Below, piece by piece: positions 25,036-35,109 of a stretch of 64,000 nt of DNA (positions are counted from its first letter, which is position 1; every line of letters starts with the position of its first letter). Below the pieces are notes generated by a model, which was given only the letters and a program-made list of their open reading frames with translations, had not been told where the DNA came from and searched no databases. Source of the stretch: Eubacterium sp. (GTDB taxonomy: Bacteria > Bacillota > Clostridia > Oscillospirales > Acutalibacteraceae); assembly GCA_017446095.1 (NCBI GenBank), contig JAFSRN010000019.1, forward strand, positions 62,001-126,000. Direction: 5' to 3'. A program made the translations under genes and the position numbers.

Positions 25036-27850
25036 AAATATTGTTGTAAAAGGTGCCAAAGAGCACAATCTAAAAAACGTTGATATTGAGATACCGCGCG
25101 ACAAGCTTGTGGTGTTTACGGGCTTATCGGGCTCGGGCAAAAGCTCGCTTGCGTTTGACACGATTTACGCCGAAGGTCAGCGCAGGTACGTTGAGTCGCT
25201 GTCGTCGTACGCGAGGATGTTCCTCGGTCAGATGGAAAAGCCCGATGTGGATTACATCGAAGGGCTTTCCCCTGCTATATCGATTGACCAGAAAACCACG
25301 AGCAAAAACCCGCGTTCTACAGTCGGCACAGTTACGGAAATTTACGACTATCTGCGACTGCTTTGGGCACGTATAGGCACGCCGCACTGCACAGTCTGCG
25401 GACGCGAAATCACGCAGCAGACCGTTGACCAGATTGTGGATAGGGTTATGCAGGCAGAAGCAGGCACAAAGCTGCAGGTTATGGCCCCGATTGCCAAGGG
25501 CAAAAAGGGCGAATTCGTTAAGGAACTTGCCGACGTGCGCAAGCAGGGCTTTGTGCGCGTGCGCATTGACGGCGAAATGCACGACCTTGCAGACGACATA
25601 AAGCTTGAAAAGAATAAAAAGCACAACATTGAGGTTATTGTTGACCGCCTTGTGATGAAGGACGAGATTAAGTCCAGACTTGCGGACAGCATTGAAACTG
25701 CTACAAAGCTGTCCGACGGCGTGGTGCTGATTGATATGATTGGCGTGGGCGAAGAGCTGTTCAGCCTTAACTACGCCTGCCCCGAGCACGGCGGCTCTAT
25801 TGACGAGCTCAGCCCGCGTATGTTCTCGTTTAACAACCCGTTCGGCGCCTGCACAAAATGCGACGGACTGGGAACGTTTAAAGAGATTGACGAGGATCTG
25901 ATTATCCCCGACAAGAAGCTGTCCGTTAATCAGGGCGCAATCAAGGCGAGCGGCTGGAACGTAGCCGAGGGCAGTTCCATCGCGCGTATGTATATGGAAG
26001 CGCTTGCCAAAGAGTACGGCTTTTCGCTTGATATGCCGATTGAGATGCTCAGCGAAACCGCGCTTGACGTTATCCTTTACGGCACAAAAGGCAAAAAGAT
26101 TGAGATGAAGCGTGTTACCTCTTACGGCTCGGGCACTTACAAAAACGATTTTGAGGGAGTTATTAACAACCTCAACCGCAGGTATAAGGAAACTAATTCC
26201 GACTGGGCGCGCGCCGACATTGAAGCCGTTATGCGCGAGTGCAAGTGCAACGCCTGCAAGGGCGCAAGGCTGAAGCCGCAGTCGCTTGCGGTTACAGTAG
26301 GCGGCAAGAATATTTACGAATTCTGCAAAATGTCAATCAGCGAAGAGCTTGAGTTTATTGAAAACCTTGACCTTACGGAAAAGCAGCAGATGATAGGCAA
26401 CCTGATTATACGCGAAATCAAGGAGAGGCTGACCTTCCTCAATTCCGTGGGGCTTGACTATCTGTCGCTGTCGCGCAGCTCGGGCACGCTTTCGGGCGGC
26501 GAGGCGCAGCGCATAAGGCTTGCAACGCAAATCGGCTCATCGCTGATGGGCGTGCTGTATATACTCGACGAGCCGTCAATCGGTCTGCATCAGCGCGATA
26601 ACGAAAAACTGCTTGACACGCTGCGCCACCTGCGCGACCTCGGCAACACGCTGATTGTTGTTGAGCACGATGAGGACACTATGCGCGCTGCGGACTACCT
26701 TGTTGACATCGGTCCCGGCGCAGGCGTACACGGCGGCGAGCTTGTTGCCGCAGGCACTCCCGAGGAGGTTATCGCCTGCGAAAAGTCGATTACAGGGCAG
26801 TATCTGTCCGGCAAGCGCAGCATACCCGTTCCGGCAAAACGCCGCACGGGCAACGGCAAAAAACTCACCGTTTTCGGCGCGGCAGAAAACAACCTTAAGA
26901 ATATTGACGTTGAGCTGCCGCTCGGCAAATTCATTGCGGTTACAGGCGTTTCGGGCTCAGGCAAGAGCTCGCTTGTAAACGAGATTATATACAAAAACCT
27001 TGCAAACAAGCTCAACCGCGCGAAGAAGCACACGGGCAAGTTTTCATCGATGAAGGGTATCGACGCGCTTGACAAGGTTATCGCGATTGACCAGTCGCCT
27101 ATCGGCAGAACGCCGCGTTCCAACCCTGCTACCTACACGGGCGTGTTCAACGACATCCGCGACCTTTACGCCTCCACAAGCGACGCGAAGAAAAAGGGCT
27201 TTAAGGCTAACCGTTTTTCGTTCAACGTCAAGGGCGGCAGGTGCGAAGCGTGCCAGGGCGACGGTATTGTTAAGATTGAAATGCACTTCCTCGCCGATGT
27301 TTATGTTCCCTGCGAGGTCTGCGGCGGCAGGCGCTACAACCGCGAAACGCTTGACGTAAAGTTCAAGGGCAAGAGCATTTACGATGTGCTTGAAATGACT
27401 GTTGACGAGGCGCTTGAATTCTTTGAAACGCAGCCGAAAATCGCAAAAAAACTGCGCACGCTCGCACAGGTAGGACTGGGATACGTTAAGCTCGGTCAGC
27501 CTGCAACAACGCTTTCGGGCGGCGAGGCGCAGAGGGTTAAGCTTGCAACAGAGCTTGCAAAACGCTCAACCGGCAAGACGATTTACATCCTTGACGAACC
27601 CACAACGGGACTGCACACCGCGGACGTTGCGCAGCTGCTGGGCGTGCTGTCGCAGCTTGTGGACAGCGGCAACACGGTTGTGGTTATTGAGCACAACCTC
27701 GACGTTATCAAGACCGCAGACCACATAATCGATTTAGGCCCCGAAGGCGGCAAAGGCGGCGGCAGAATCGTAGCCGAAGGCACGCCCGAGGAGGTGGCGA
27801 AGGTCAGCAAGTCGTACACAGGTCAGTATTTAGCAAGAATTCTTGGTTAA
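25028..27850 (+). CDS. uvrA: UvrABC system protein A
   Basis: A 940-residue twin ABC ATPase that finds DNA lesions and loads UvrB. The first Walker A is GLSGSGKSS near residue 32 and the second GVSGSGKSS near residue 640; two ABC signatures LSGGEAQR are present. Zinc modules are visible in CPEHGG...[17 protein letters not shown] and CEACQGDG...[10 protein letters not shown]. Full length, no lesions. The ATG lies inside the MATE gene end. Confidence 0.97.
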   Translation: MIKNIVVKGAKEHNLKNVDIEIPRDKLVVFTGLSGSGKSSLAFDTIYAEGQRRYVESLSSYARMFLGQMEKPDVDYIEGLSPAISIDQKTTSKNPRSTVGTVTEIYDYLRLLWARIGTPHCTVCGREITQQTVDQIVDRVMQAEAGTKLQVMAPIAKGKKGEFVKELADVRKQGFVRVRIDGEMHDLADDIKLEKNKKHNIEVIVDRLVMKDEIKSRLADSIETATKLSDGVVLIDMIGVGEELFSLNYACPEHGGSIDELSPRMFSFNNPFGACTKCDGLGTFKEIDEDLIIPDKKLSVNQGAIKASGWNVAEGSSIARMYMEALAKEYGFSLDMPIEMLSETALDVILYGTKGKKIEMKRVTSYGSGTYKNDFEGVINNLNRRYKETNSDWARADIEAVMRECKCNACKGARLKPQSLAVTVGGKNIYEFCKMSISEELEFIENLDLTEKQQMIGNLIIREIKERLTFLNSVGLDYLSLSRSSGTLSGGEAQRIRLATQIGSSLMGVLYILDEPSIGLHQRDNEKLLDTLRHLRDLGNTLIVVEHDEDTMRAADYLVDIGPGAGVHGGELVAAGTPEEVIACEKSITGQYLSGKRSIPVPAKRRTGNGKKLTVFGAAENNLKNIDVELPLGKFIAVTGVSGSGKSSLVNEIIYKNLANKLNRAKKHTGKFSSMKGIDALDKVIAIDQSPIGRTPRSNPATYTGVFNDIRDLYASTSDAKKKGFKANRFSFNVKGGRCEACQGDGIVKIEMHFLADVYVPCEVCGGRRYNRETLDVKFKGKSIYDVLEMTVDEALEFFETQPKIAKKLRTLAQVGLGYVKLGQPATTLSGGEAQRVKLATELAKRSTGKTIYILDEPTTGLHTADVAQLLGVLSQLVDSGNTVVVIEHNLDVIKTADHIIDLGPEGGKGGGRIVAEGTPEEVAKVSKSYTGQYLARILG

Positions 27851-27882
27851 ATATGGAGTGGGAATATATATAATTCTCCCTT

Positions 27883-27946
27883 GCGGGCGATTCGTGAATC
27901 GCCCCTACAGTATAAAATGCGGAGCGATGTGGTCATCGCTCCCTAC
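27883..27946. repeat. Two adjacent palindromic dispersed repeats
   Basis: GCGGGCGATTCGTGAATCGCCCCTAC (27883-27908) and GCGGAGCGATG/CATCGCTCC (27919-27946). Close relatives occur at 46811, 3292, 35163, 53783 and 62983. Confidence 0.6.
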
Positions 27947-27963
27947 AATAAAAATTTTCAGTA

Positions 27964-27992
27964 TTGAAATTATTTTATATCTCTGTTATAAT
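27964..27992 (+). promoter_or_regulatory. Promoter for the substrate-binding lipoprotein operon
   Basis: TTGAAA (27964-27969), 17-bp spacer, TATAAT (27987-27992); GGGGGAAG ribosome site before the ATG at 28020. Confidence 0.7.
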
Positions 27993-28019
27993 ATATAGAA
28001 CAATTTTGGGGGAAGTGCT

Positions 28020-29708
28020 ATGTTAAGAACTTTTAAGAAAGCGATATGCGTTATTCTTGCTGTCATTCTTATGGCGGCGGTTCTTTCTGCGTGCTCCGGC
28101 AACAAAGGGTACATTGATTTTATCTACCCGTTTTCCGCAGATGTTAACAGCTACGACCCGCAGGTTGCTTCCACGAGCGACGAATACCTGATTATTGAGA
28201 ACACGTTTGAAGGTCTTATCCGTATGGACGACGACGGCAAAATCAGAAAAGGCGTTGCCAACAGCTGGAATGTAAGCAGCGACGGACTCACCTACACCTT
28301 TAACATCAAGCGCGGACTCAAGTGGGATATTGATACAGAAAAATACACCGAGGGCGACAACAAGGGCGAGTTCAAGGACGAGCGCCTGCAGATGCTCGGA
28401 CGTGAATTTAACCCCGACATCACGGCGCACGACTTTGTGTTTGCGCTGCAGAGAGCCGCTTCGCCTGAAACGCAGTGCCCGATGTTCTCCGCAATCTCCG
28501 CCATCAAAAACGCAAACAAGGTTTACAGCGGCAAGGCGGACAAATCAAAGCTCGGCGTTACCGCGGTTGACGATTACACGCTTAAAATTGAGCTTGCGTA
28601 CCCCGACAGCGCGTTTATGGAAACGCTTACAAGCGCAGTCGCTATGCCGTGCAACGAGGAATTTTTTAACGCCACCAAGGGCAGATACGGTTTGATGACG
28701 AAGTACACGCTGTTTAACGGTCAGTTTTACCTGCAGCAGATTCTGGAGTCGTCGTACCTGCTTAAGAAGAACGAACACTACCGCGGCGACTTCCCTGCCA
28801 AGGCGAGCGAGCTCACGCTCAAAATCACAGACGAGAACGACGAAACGGTTAAAAACCTGCTCTCGGGATACTACGATGTGGCGTTCATCAAGGGCAGCGA
28901 AAGCAAGCGAATTCTTAATAACAAAGACCTCACCATCAAGCCGTACAACGACACAACGTGGGCTATGAGGTTTAACACGAACAGCCTTATTTTCTCTTCA
29001 AAAGAGATGCGCAAGGCGTTCTGCCTCGGGCTTGAAAGGCTGGACGGCGACGAATACAACTACTTAAGCGACGCAAAGGCGATAATGCCCGAGTCCTGCA
29101 AAATCGGCGCTAACAACGCGGTTGAAGCAGTCGGCACTACCGTGCATAAGCAGAATATCGGCGACAGCGTAAACCTCTGGAAAGAGGGGCTTGAGAACTT
29201 TGGTGTGACGGACATCACTGTTACCATCATCACAACCGAAGAGCTTGAAAACGCGCTTAAGGAAACACTGCAGGGTGTGCAAAGCGGTATCGGCACGGTT
29301 GTGAGGAACGAGGACGGCGACAAGCTGACCTTCGTAATCAAGGTTAAAACGATGACTGAAAACGAGATGAACAGCGCCATTTTGAAGGGCGACTACGACA
29401 TTGCGTTTTATCCGTACAGGGCTACCTCCAATTCCGCAATTTCATACCTGCGCTCGGTTGCGTCCGAAAGCGGCGGTTTTGATAAGGATAAGGTTGACAA
29501 GGCGCTCACCCAAGCGGAAAAATCCGCTGACTTAAAAAAGAAGAGCGAGTGCATCCGCAGCGCTGAAACGGAGATAATTGAGTCCTACGCGCTGTACCCG
29601 ATGATTTACGAAACGGGTTATTACACCGAGGCAAAGAGCGTAAGCGGCGTTGAGTTCCATATGGGAACGGGCAGAATCAGTTTTGTAAGAGCAACGAGGA
29701 ACGACTGA
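28020..29708 (+). CDS. ABC transporter substrate-binding lipoprotein (peptide type, SBP_bac_5)
   Basis: A 562-residue extracellular lipoprotein. The signal peptide ends with the lipobox LSAC (Cys25), then the family 5 fold: VNSYDPQVASTSDEYLIIENTFEGL, GVANSWNVSSDGLTYTF and HDFVFALQRAASPETQ are all characteristic of oligopeptide/dipeptide-binding proteins. No permease or ATPase genes lie nearby, so it is an orphan receptor, possibly serving a transporter encoded elsewhere. It starts an operon continuing with VanZ, nagB, a lipoprotein, metG, tatD and FkbM by short gaps or overlaps. Confidence 0.88.
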   Translation: MLRTFKKAICVILAVILMAAVLSACSGNKGYIDFIYPFSADVNSYDPQVASTSDEYLIIENTFEGLIRMDDDGKIRKGVANSWNVSSDGLTYTFNIKRGLKWDIDTEKYTEGDNKGEFKDERLQMLGREFNPDITAHDFVFALQRAASPETQCPMFSAISAIKNANKVYSGKADKSKLGVTAVDDYTLKIELAYPDSAFMETLTSAVAMPCNEEFFNATKGRYGLMTKYTLFNGQFYLQQILESSYLLKKNEHYRGDFPAKASELTLKITDENDETVKNLLSGYYDVAFIKGSESKRILNNKDLTIKPYNDTTWAMRFNTNSLIFSSKEMRKAFCLGLERLDGDEYNYLSDAKAIMPESCKIGANNAVEAVGTTVHKQNIGDSVNLWKEGLENFGVTDITVTIITTEELENALKETLQGVQSGIGTVVRNEDGDKLTFVIKVKTMTENEMNSAILKGDYDIAFYPYRATSNSAISYLRSVASESGGFDKDKVDKALTQAEKSADLKKKSECIRSAETEIIESYALYPMIYETGYYTEAKSVSGVEFHMGTGRISFVRATRND

Positions 29709-30166
29709 TGAGCAAGCACAAAAAATACGCCGTGCTGTTCTGGGTGCTGACTGCCGTTTGCTTTGCGCTGATATTCTACTTTTCGTCAGACACGGCGGAC
29801 GAATCGTCAAGCAAAAGCAACCTCATTGTGCAGTTTCTTATAAACATCTTCGGCGACAACCGCTTTACAAGCTTTATTGTACGCAAAAGCGCGCACTTTC
29901 TTGAATTCACGGGCACTGCCCTGATTATGAGCGCCGCGTTTTACTTTACACTGAATAAAAACAGGCTTTACCTGCCGATTATCTGTACTTCGCTTTACGC
30001 GGTAACGGACGAGGTGCATCAGATATTTGTTGACGGCAGGTCGTGCGAACTGCGCGACTGGGTGATTGACACGCTCGGCGCAGCGCTCGGCACGCTCGCC
30101 TTTTGGGTGATTTTCACCCTGATAAACAAAGCAAAAGATTTCCGTAAAAGGAGGAAGAATAAATGA
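29708..30166 (+). CDS. VanZ-family membrane protein
   Basis: A 152-residue protein with about four membrane segments. Family features: FYFSSDTADESSSKSN after the first segment, RKSAHFLEFTGTALIMSAAF, and TDEVHQIFVDGRSCELRDWVIDTLGAALGT. VanZ proteins are membrane proteins of uncertain role, some giving low teicoplanin resistance. Without a glycopeptide resistance cluster nearby this is a housekeeping homologue. Its start overlaps the preceding stop (TGATG) and its stop overlaps nagB. Confidence 0.88.
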   Translation: MSKHKKYAVLFWVLTAVCFALIFYFSSDTADESSSKSNLIVQFLINIFGDNRFTSFIVRKSAHFLEFTGTALIMSAAFYFTLNKNRLYLPIICTSLYAVTDEVHQIFVDGRSCELRDWVIDTLGAALGTLAFWVIFTLINKAKDFRKRRKNK

Positions 30167-30888
30167 ACGTACTTGTGTTTGACACAGAAGAACAGATTGG
30201 TATTGCCGCAGGTTATTATATGTGCGGTCAGGTGCTGCAAAAGCCCGATTCCGTACTCGGACTTGCAACGGGCTCAACGCCGCTTAAAGCATACAAGCAT
30301 ATGGTGAGCCTTTACGAGCAGGGCGCAGTTGATTTTTCAAAGGTAACAACCTTTAACCTTGACGAATACTGCAACCTCAACGTTAAGGATAAGAATTCCT
30401 ACCACACGTTTATGTACGAAAATCTGTTTGAGCATATCAATATCCCCGATGAAAACATCAACTTCCTCAACGGAAACGCTTATAATCTGGAACTTGAGTG
30501 CGAAAACTATGAGAAGAAAATCAGAAGCGCAGGCGGCATTGACATTCAGCTGCTCGGCATCGGTTCAAACGGACACATCGCGTTCAACGAGCCGGCAGAC
30601 GCGTTCCAGAGATGGAGTCACGTTGTGGCGCTTAAGGAGTCCACAATCAAGGATAACTCCAGATTTTTCGATTCGATTGAAGAGGTGCCGACCCACGCGG
30701 TTACAATGGGTATCGGCTCGATAATGCAGGCTAAGCGCATACTTATCATCGCGCTTGGCGAGCACAAGGCAAAGGCAATCAAGCAGCTGATTGACGGTAA
30801 CGTTACGCCCGAATGCCCTGCTTCCGTACTGCAGTTCCACACAGACGTTACGCTTATGCTTGACCGCGGCGCGGCGTCGTTATTATAA
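30163..30888 (+). CDS. nagB: Glucosamine-6-phosphate deaminase
   Basis: A 241-residue enzyme that isomerises and deaminates glucosamine-6-phosphate to fructose-6-phosphate and ammonia, the last step of amino-sugar catabolism. Motifs: GLATGSTPLKAYKHM near residue 36, TFNLDEYCNLN with the active-site Asp near 64, GIGSNGHIAFNEPADAF near residue 130 and TMGIGSIMQAKRILIIALGEHKA. The short form without a C-terminal allosteric tail, as in Firmicutes. No nagA adjacent. Confidence 0.95.
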   Translation: MNVLVFDTEEQIGIAAGYYMCGQVLQKPDSVLGLATGSTPLKAYKHMVSLYEQGAVDFSKVTTFNLDEYCNLNVKDKNSYHTFMYENLFEHINIPDENINFLNGNAYNLELECENYEKKIRSAGGIDIQLLGIGSNGHIAFNEPADAFQRWSHVVALKESTIKDNSRFFDSIEEVPTHAVTMGIGSIMQAKRILIIALGEHKAKAIKQLIDGNVTPECPASVLQFHTDVTLMLDRGAASLL

Positions 30889-30898
30889 GGTGATTGAT

Positions 30899-31315
30899 AT
30901 GAAAGGCAGACACGAACTTATTGCCCTTGTTATTATGCTGATAATGTGCCTGATTTTTGCGGCTTGCGCGCAGAAGGTTGAGGACAAGCTCACCGACAAG
31001 GCGACCGACCCTTCCCTGCTGACAAGCGCAAAGACCGACAGCGGCTTTGTTGACGGCAAAAAGGACACAACAGACCAGACAAAAGAAGCTGCAAAAAAGC
31101 CCCTTACCGACAAGGAAGCGGCTGATAAGCTTAAAATGTTTTACGGCACGCTTTACGACGTTGAGGAAACGGGCGAGCAGACGTATATTATCAACGACAA
31201 CAACGGTAAAGAATACGCAAGAGTTAAGGTTGACCTTAACAGCAGAACTTTTGACGAAACTATAACTGAAAGCGGCGAAAAGTCGACTATCAGTTTTGAC
31301 GATATAAGGAGTTAA
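30899..31315 (+). CDS. Small lipoprotein, unknown
   Basis: A 138-residue predicted lipoprotein: N-terminal signal with lipobox FAAC (Cys21), a Lys/Asp/Thr-rich spacer to about residue 70, then a small domain of about 60 residues (FYGTLYDVEETGEQTYIINDNNGKEYARVKV...) with beta character. I recognise no family. The ATG at 30899 has AAGGTGATTGAT upstream. It sits between nagB and metG. Confidence 0.7.
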   Translation: MKGRHELIALVIMLIMCLIFAACAQKVEDKLTDKATDPSLLTSAKTDSGFVDGKKDTTDQTKEAAKKPLTDKEAADKLKMFYGTLYDVEETGEQTYIINDNNGKEYARVKVDLNSRTFDETITESGEKSTISFDDIRS

Positions 31316-31317
31316 TA

Positions 31318-33261
31318 ATGGCAGAGAGAGATAAGTTTTATATTACCACTGCGATTGCGTACACGTCGCGCAAACCGCACATCGGCAACAGCTACGAAAT
31401 TGTGCTGACGGACGCTATCGCACGTTACAAGAGATTGCAGGGCAAGGACGTATTTTTCCTTACCGGCACAGACGAGCACGGCCAGAAAATCGAGGATTAC
31501 GCCAAGGCAGCAGGCGTTACGCCAAAGCAGTATGTTGACAAGGTTGCAGGCGAAATCCGCGAAATCTGCGACCTGCTCGGCACAAGCTACGACAAATTCA
31601 TCAGAACAACCGACGACTACCACGAAAAGGTTGTGCAAAAAATATTTAAAAAGCTCTACGAGCAGGACGACATCTACAAGGGCGAGTACGAGGGTATGTA
31701 CTGCACGCCGTGCGAAAGCTTCTGGACAGAGAGCCAGCTCGTTGACGGCAAGTGCCCCGACTGCGGCGGCGTTGTAAAGCCTGCCAAGGAGGAGGCGTAT
31801 TTCCTGCGCCTGTCGAAATATCAGAAGCAGCTCGAGGATTTTATTGAGTCAAACGAAAACTTTATTTACCCCGAACTGCGTAAAAAAGAGATGCTCAACA
31901 ACTTCATCAAGCCCGGACTGCAGGATTTGTGCGTAAGCCGTACCTCGTTTAAGTGGGGCATCCCTGTTGACTTCGACCCCGACCACGTTGTTTATGTGTG
32001 GATTGACGCACTTTCCAACTATATCACGGCTATCGGCTACGACCCCGACGGCTCAAGCGATATGTACAAAAAGTACTGGCCTGCAGATGTTCACATCATC
32101 GGCAAGGACATCGTACGCTTCCACACAATCTACTGGCCGATTATGCTTATGGCGCTCGGCGAGCCGCTGCCCAAGCAGGTTTACGGCCACCCGTGGCTGC
32201 TGTTCGGCGAGGACAAAATGAGCAAATCCAAGGGCAACGTTATCTATGCGGACGACCTTGTTAACCTGCTCGGCGTAGACGCGGTAAGGTACTACCTGCT
32301 GTCCGAAATGCCGCACGCAAACGACGGCTCAATTTCTTACGAAACGATTATTGAGCGCTTTAACAGCGACCTTGCAAACACAATCGGCAACCTTGTAAAC
32401 CGCACGATTGCAATGCAGAACAAGTATTTTGACGGCGTTATCCAGAGCGGCGACGTGAGCGAACCGATTGACGACGAGCTCAAAAACTTCGCCCTTGACG
32501 CAGTTAAAAAGGTCGAGGACGGCTTTACCGCTTACCGCATTGCGGATGCGGCGGAGGCAATACTCAACCTCGCAAAGCGCTCAAACAAATACATTGACGA
32601 AACTATGCCCTGGGCACTCGCAAAGGACGAGGACAAAAAGGCAAGGCTCGGCACGGTGCTGTACAACCTGCTTGAATCAATCAGGTTCATCGCAGTTCTA
32701 CTGTCGCCGTTTATGCCGCAAACGAGCGAAAAAATCTTTGCACAGCTTGGCTGCGACGTTAAGGATTACGATTCGCTTGCAGCCTTCGGCGCTACAAAGG
32801 CGGGCGCGAAAGTCGGCACGGCAGAGGCGCTGTTCCAGAGAATTGACGCCGACAAGCTGATTGACGAGCTCATCGCAAAGCAGGAGGCAGCCGCTAAAAC
32901 AGAGGCTGCGGCAAAGCCGAAGGAAGAGGAGGAAGTAATCGAGGAAATCACGATTGACGACTTCTTTAAATCCGACCTGCGCGTTGCGGAAATCCTTGAG
33001 TGCGAAAAAATCAAGAAGTCAAACAAACTCCTTAAACTGCAGCTCAACGACGGCAGCGGCAAGACAAGGCAGATAGTTTCCGGCATAGCAAAATGGTACA
33101 AGCCCGAGGATCTGGTGGGCAAAAAGGCGATTATTGTTACCAACCTCAAGCCCGTTAAACTCTGCGGAGAAATCAGCGAGGGTATGCTGCTTTCCGGCGA
33201 GAAGGACGGCGAGGTTGCAGTTACATTCGTTGACCTGCCTGTAGGCGCAAAGATTTGTTAA
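31318..33261 (+). CDS. metG: Methionyl-tRNA synthetase
   Basis: A 647-residue class I synthetase. HIGH-like KPHIGNSYE at residues 18-26, zinc knuckle CTPCESFW...CPDCGG near residue 128, and DKMSKSKGN near residue 300. An Ala/Glu-rich linker at about 520-540 leads to a C-terminal tRNA-binding (EMAP/Arc1-like) domain starting DFFKSDLRVAEILECEKI that dimerises the enzyme. Length and order match the Firmicutes type. Confidence 0.97.
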   Translation: MAERDKFYITTAIAYTSRKPHIGNSYEIVLTDAIARYKRLQGKDVFFLTGTDEHGQKIEDYAKAAGVTPKQYVDKVAGEIREICDLLGTSYDKFIRTTDDYHEKVVQKIFKKLYEQDDIYKGEYEGMYCTPCESFWTESQLVDGKCPDCGGVVKPAKEEAYFLRLSKYQKQLEDFIESNENFIYPELRKKEMLNNFIKPGLQDLCVSRTSFKWGIPVDFDPDHVVYVWIDALSNYITAIGYDPDGSSDMYKKYWPADVHIIGKDIVRFHTIYWPIMLMALGEPLPKQVYGHPWLLFGEDKMSKSKGNVIYADDLVNLLGVDAVRYYLLSEMPHANDGSISYETIIERFNSDLANTIGNLVNRTIAMQNKYFDGVIQSGDVSEPIDDELKNFALDAVKKVEDGFTAYRIADAAEAILNLAKRSNKYIDETMPWALAKDEDKKARLGTVLYNLLESIRFIAVLLSPFMPQTSEKIFAQLGCDVKDYDSLAAFGATKAGAKVGTAEALFQRIDADKLIDELIAKQEAAAKTEAAAKPKEEEEVIEEITIDDFFKSDLRVAEILECEKIKKSNKLLKLQLNDGSGKTRQIVSGIAKWYKPEDLVGKKAIIVTNLKPVKLCGEISEGMLLSGEKDGEVAVTFVDLPVGAKIC

Positions 33262-33263
33262 TT

Positions 33264-34034
33264 ATGTATAAAAATATTTTTGACACACATTCACATTATG
33301 ATGACGAGCAGTTTGATGAGGACAGAATCGAACTGCTCTCATCTCTTACGGGCAAAGGCGTTTGCGGCGTAGTGACCTGCGGCGTTGACGTGCCCACTTC
33401 AAAAGCGAATATGGCGCTTGCAGAGGAGTACGGTTTTATGTACTTTGCGGCAGGCTTCCACCCCGAAAATCTGGAGGGCAGCACGCTCGCCGACCTTGCG
33501 GAGATTGAAAAACTTGCAGCGCACAAAAAGTGTGTGGCAATCGGCGAAATCGGGCTCGACTACCACTGGATGAGCAGCACAAAAGAGGTGCAAAAGGCGT
33601 TTTTTAAAGAGCAGATACTGCTTGCCAACCGCCTTGATATGCCTGTAATCGTGCACGACCGCGAGGCGCACGGCGACACGCTTGAGATACTCAAACAAAC
33701 GCAGCCGAAGGGCGTTTTGCACTGCTTTTCCGGCAGTGTGGAGATGGCGCGCGACGTCATCAAAATCGGTATGTACATCGGCTTGAACGGCGTTGTAACA
33801 TTCAAGAATGCGCGCAAGAGCCTTGAGGTGGTTAAGGATATTCCGATTGACCGCCTCGTGCTTGAAACCGACTGCCCCTACCTTGCGCCCGTGCCGCACA
33901 GAGGCAAGCGCAACGACTCGTCGTACATTCCGCATATCGCAGAAAAAATCGGCGAGGTGCTTGATATGCCTGCGCAGGAAATACTCGATATAACAAACGA
34001 AAATGCAAAAAGGTTATACGAACTAAATGCTTGA
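33264..34034 (+). CDS. tatD: TatD-family metal-dependent hydrolase
   Basis: A 256-residue TIM-barrel DNase. DTHSHY at residues 6-11 supplies two metal ligands, IGEIGLDYHW near residue 93 the Glu/Asp, HDREAH and HCFSG the other His ligands, and ETDCPYLAP the last Asp. Family members are 3'-5' exonucleases or D-amino-acyl-tRNA deacylase-like enzymes. Start at ATG 33264; no strong ribosome site, so translation may be coupled to metG, whose stop is 2 bp upstream. Confidence 0.92.
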   Translation: MYKNIFDTHSHYDDEQFDEDRIELLSSLTGKGVCGVVTCGVDVPTSKANMALAEEYGFMYFAAGFHPENLEGSTLADLAEIEKLAAHKKCVAIGEIGLDYHWMSSTKEVQKAFFKEQILLANRLDMPVIVHDREAHGDTLEILKQTQPKGVLHCFSGSVEMARDVIKIGMYIGLNGVVTFKNARKSLEVVKDIPIDRLVLETDCPYLAPVPHRGKRNDSSYIPHIAEKIGEVLDMPAQEILDITNENAKRLYELNA

Positions 34035-35082
34035 ATTAATTAACGAACAAAACGTGTGGGACGCACTGAAAAACGGCGGCAAGCCCGTGGTGCTTTACGG
34101 CATGGGGCTTGGCGCGGAAAAGATTATGGCAACGCTCAGCGGCTACGGCATTGAGGTTGCCGATATTTTTGCGTCCGATGAGTTTGTGCGCGGCCACAGT
34201 TTCAAGGGCTACAGGGTGCTTAAATACAGCGAGATCTGCGAGAAGTACGGCGACTTTAACGTGGTGCTGTGCTTTGCTTCGCACCTTGATAGTGTGATTG
34301 CCAACATCCGCCGTATTGACAGCGAACATACCGTGTTTGCACCCGATGTTCCCGTTGCGGGCGGCGGACTGTTCAGCCGCGAATACATTGCGGAAAACGA
34401 GGACAAATTCGACCTTGTATACAACCGCCTTGCAGATGACGAAAGCAGGCGCGTTTTTGCCGATATTCTCAACTACAAGGTTAGCGGCAAGATTAAGTAC
34501 CTGCTAAATTCCTTTGCCGACAAGGGCAGCATTTACAGCGATATTCTTAAGCTGAACACGCACGAAAATATTATTGATCTGGGCGCGTATGACGGCGACA
34601 CGATTGCTGAATTCCTTACCGCTACGGGCGGCGAATACGACTACATCACCGCGCTTGAGCCCGACGAAAAGAACTTTAAGAAACTACTGAAAAACACCGA
34701 GGAGCTGTTTGACATCACCTGCCTTAACATGGGCGCGTGGGACAAAAAGGACACGCTGATTTTTGCCAAAAAAGCAGGGCGCAACTCCAAGCTTGCAGCC
34801 GACGGCGTGAGCGTTGACGTGATTGACGTTGACTCGCTCGAACTCTCCCCCACCTTCATCAAAATGGACATTGAGGGCGCGGAACTCAAAGCGCTGTGCG
34901 GACTGGAACAAACGATAAAAAAATACGCGCCGAAGCTTTACATCTGCGCGTACCACCGCAACGAGGACCTGTTCGCCCTGCCGCTGAAGGTGTGGGAAAT
35001 GAACCCCAATTACAAAATCTACTTCCGCCATTCGCAGTACATCCCCGCGTGGGAAAGCAACTTCTACTGCGTTACGGAATAA
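34027..35082 (+). CDS. FkbM-family methyltransferase
   Basis: A 351-residue SAM-dependent methyltransferase. The first 130 residues resemble a nucleotide-sugar-like Rossmann unit (KPVVLYGMGLGAEKI). The FkbM domain begins near residue 175 with ENIIDLGAYDGDTIAEFL (SAM-binding motif I), ALEPDEKNFKKL (motif II), and ends with FIKMDIEGAELKALCG. Such proteins often methylate glycans; the acceptor is unknown here. It overlaps tatD by 8 bp and ends the long operon. Confidence 0.85.
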   Translation: MLELINEQNVWDALKNGGKPVVLYGMGLGAEKIMATLSGYGIEVADIFASDEFVRGHSFKGYRVLKYSEICEKYGDFNVVLCFASHLDSVIANIRRIDSEHTVFAPDVPVAGGGLFSREYIAENEDKFDLVYNRLADDESRRVFADILNYKVSGKIKYLLNSFADKGSIYSDILKLNTHENIIDLGAYDGDTIAEFLTATGGEYDYITALEPDEKNFKKLLKNTEELFDITCLNMGAWDKKDTLIFAKKAGRNSKLAADGVSVDVIDVDSLELSPTFIKMDIEGAELKALCGLEQTIKKYAPKLYICAYHRNEDLFALPLKVWEMNPNYKIYFRHSQYIPAWESNFYCVTE

Positions 35083-35086
35083 TTTG

Positions 35087-35107
35087 GTCAACGGAATTTC
35101 CGTTGAC
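35087..35107 (+). terminator. Possible terminator after the FkbM gene
   Basis: GTCAACGGAA and TTCCGTTGAC pair 5 bp after the stop; no clear T-run, so weak. Confidence 0.4.
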
Positions 35108-35109
35108 TT

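Noticed and set aside
28020..29708. Complete oligopeptide ABC transporter operon
   Set aside because: Only the binding protein is present; no permease or ATPase genes follow.
29708..30166. Glycopeptide-resistance gene vanZ in the strict sense
   Set aside because: Only a VanZ-family protein; no vanHAX-like genes nearby, and the family is widespread without resistance.
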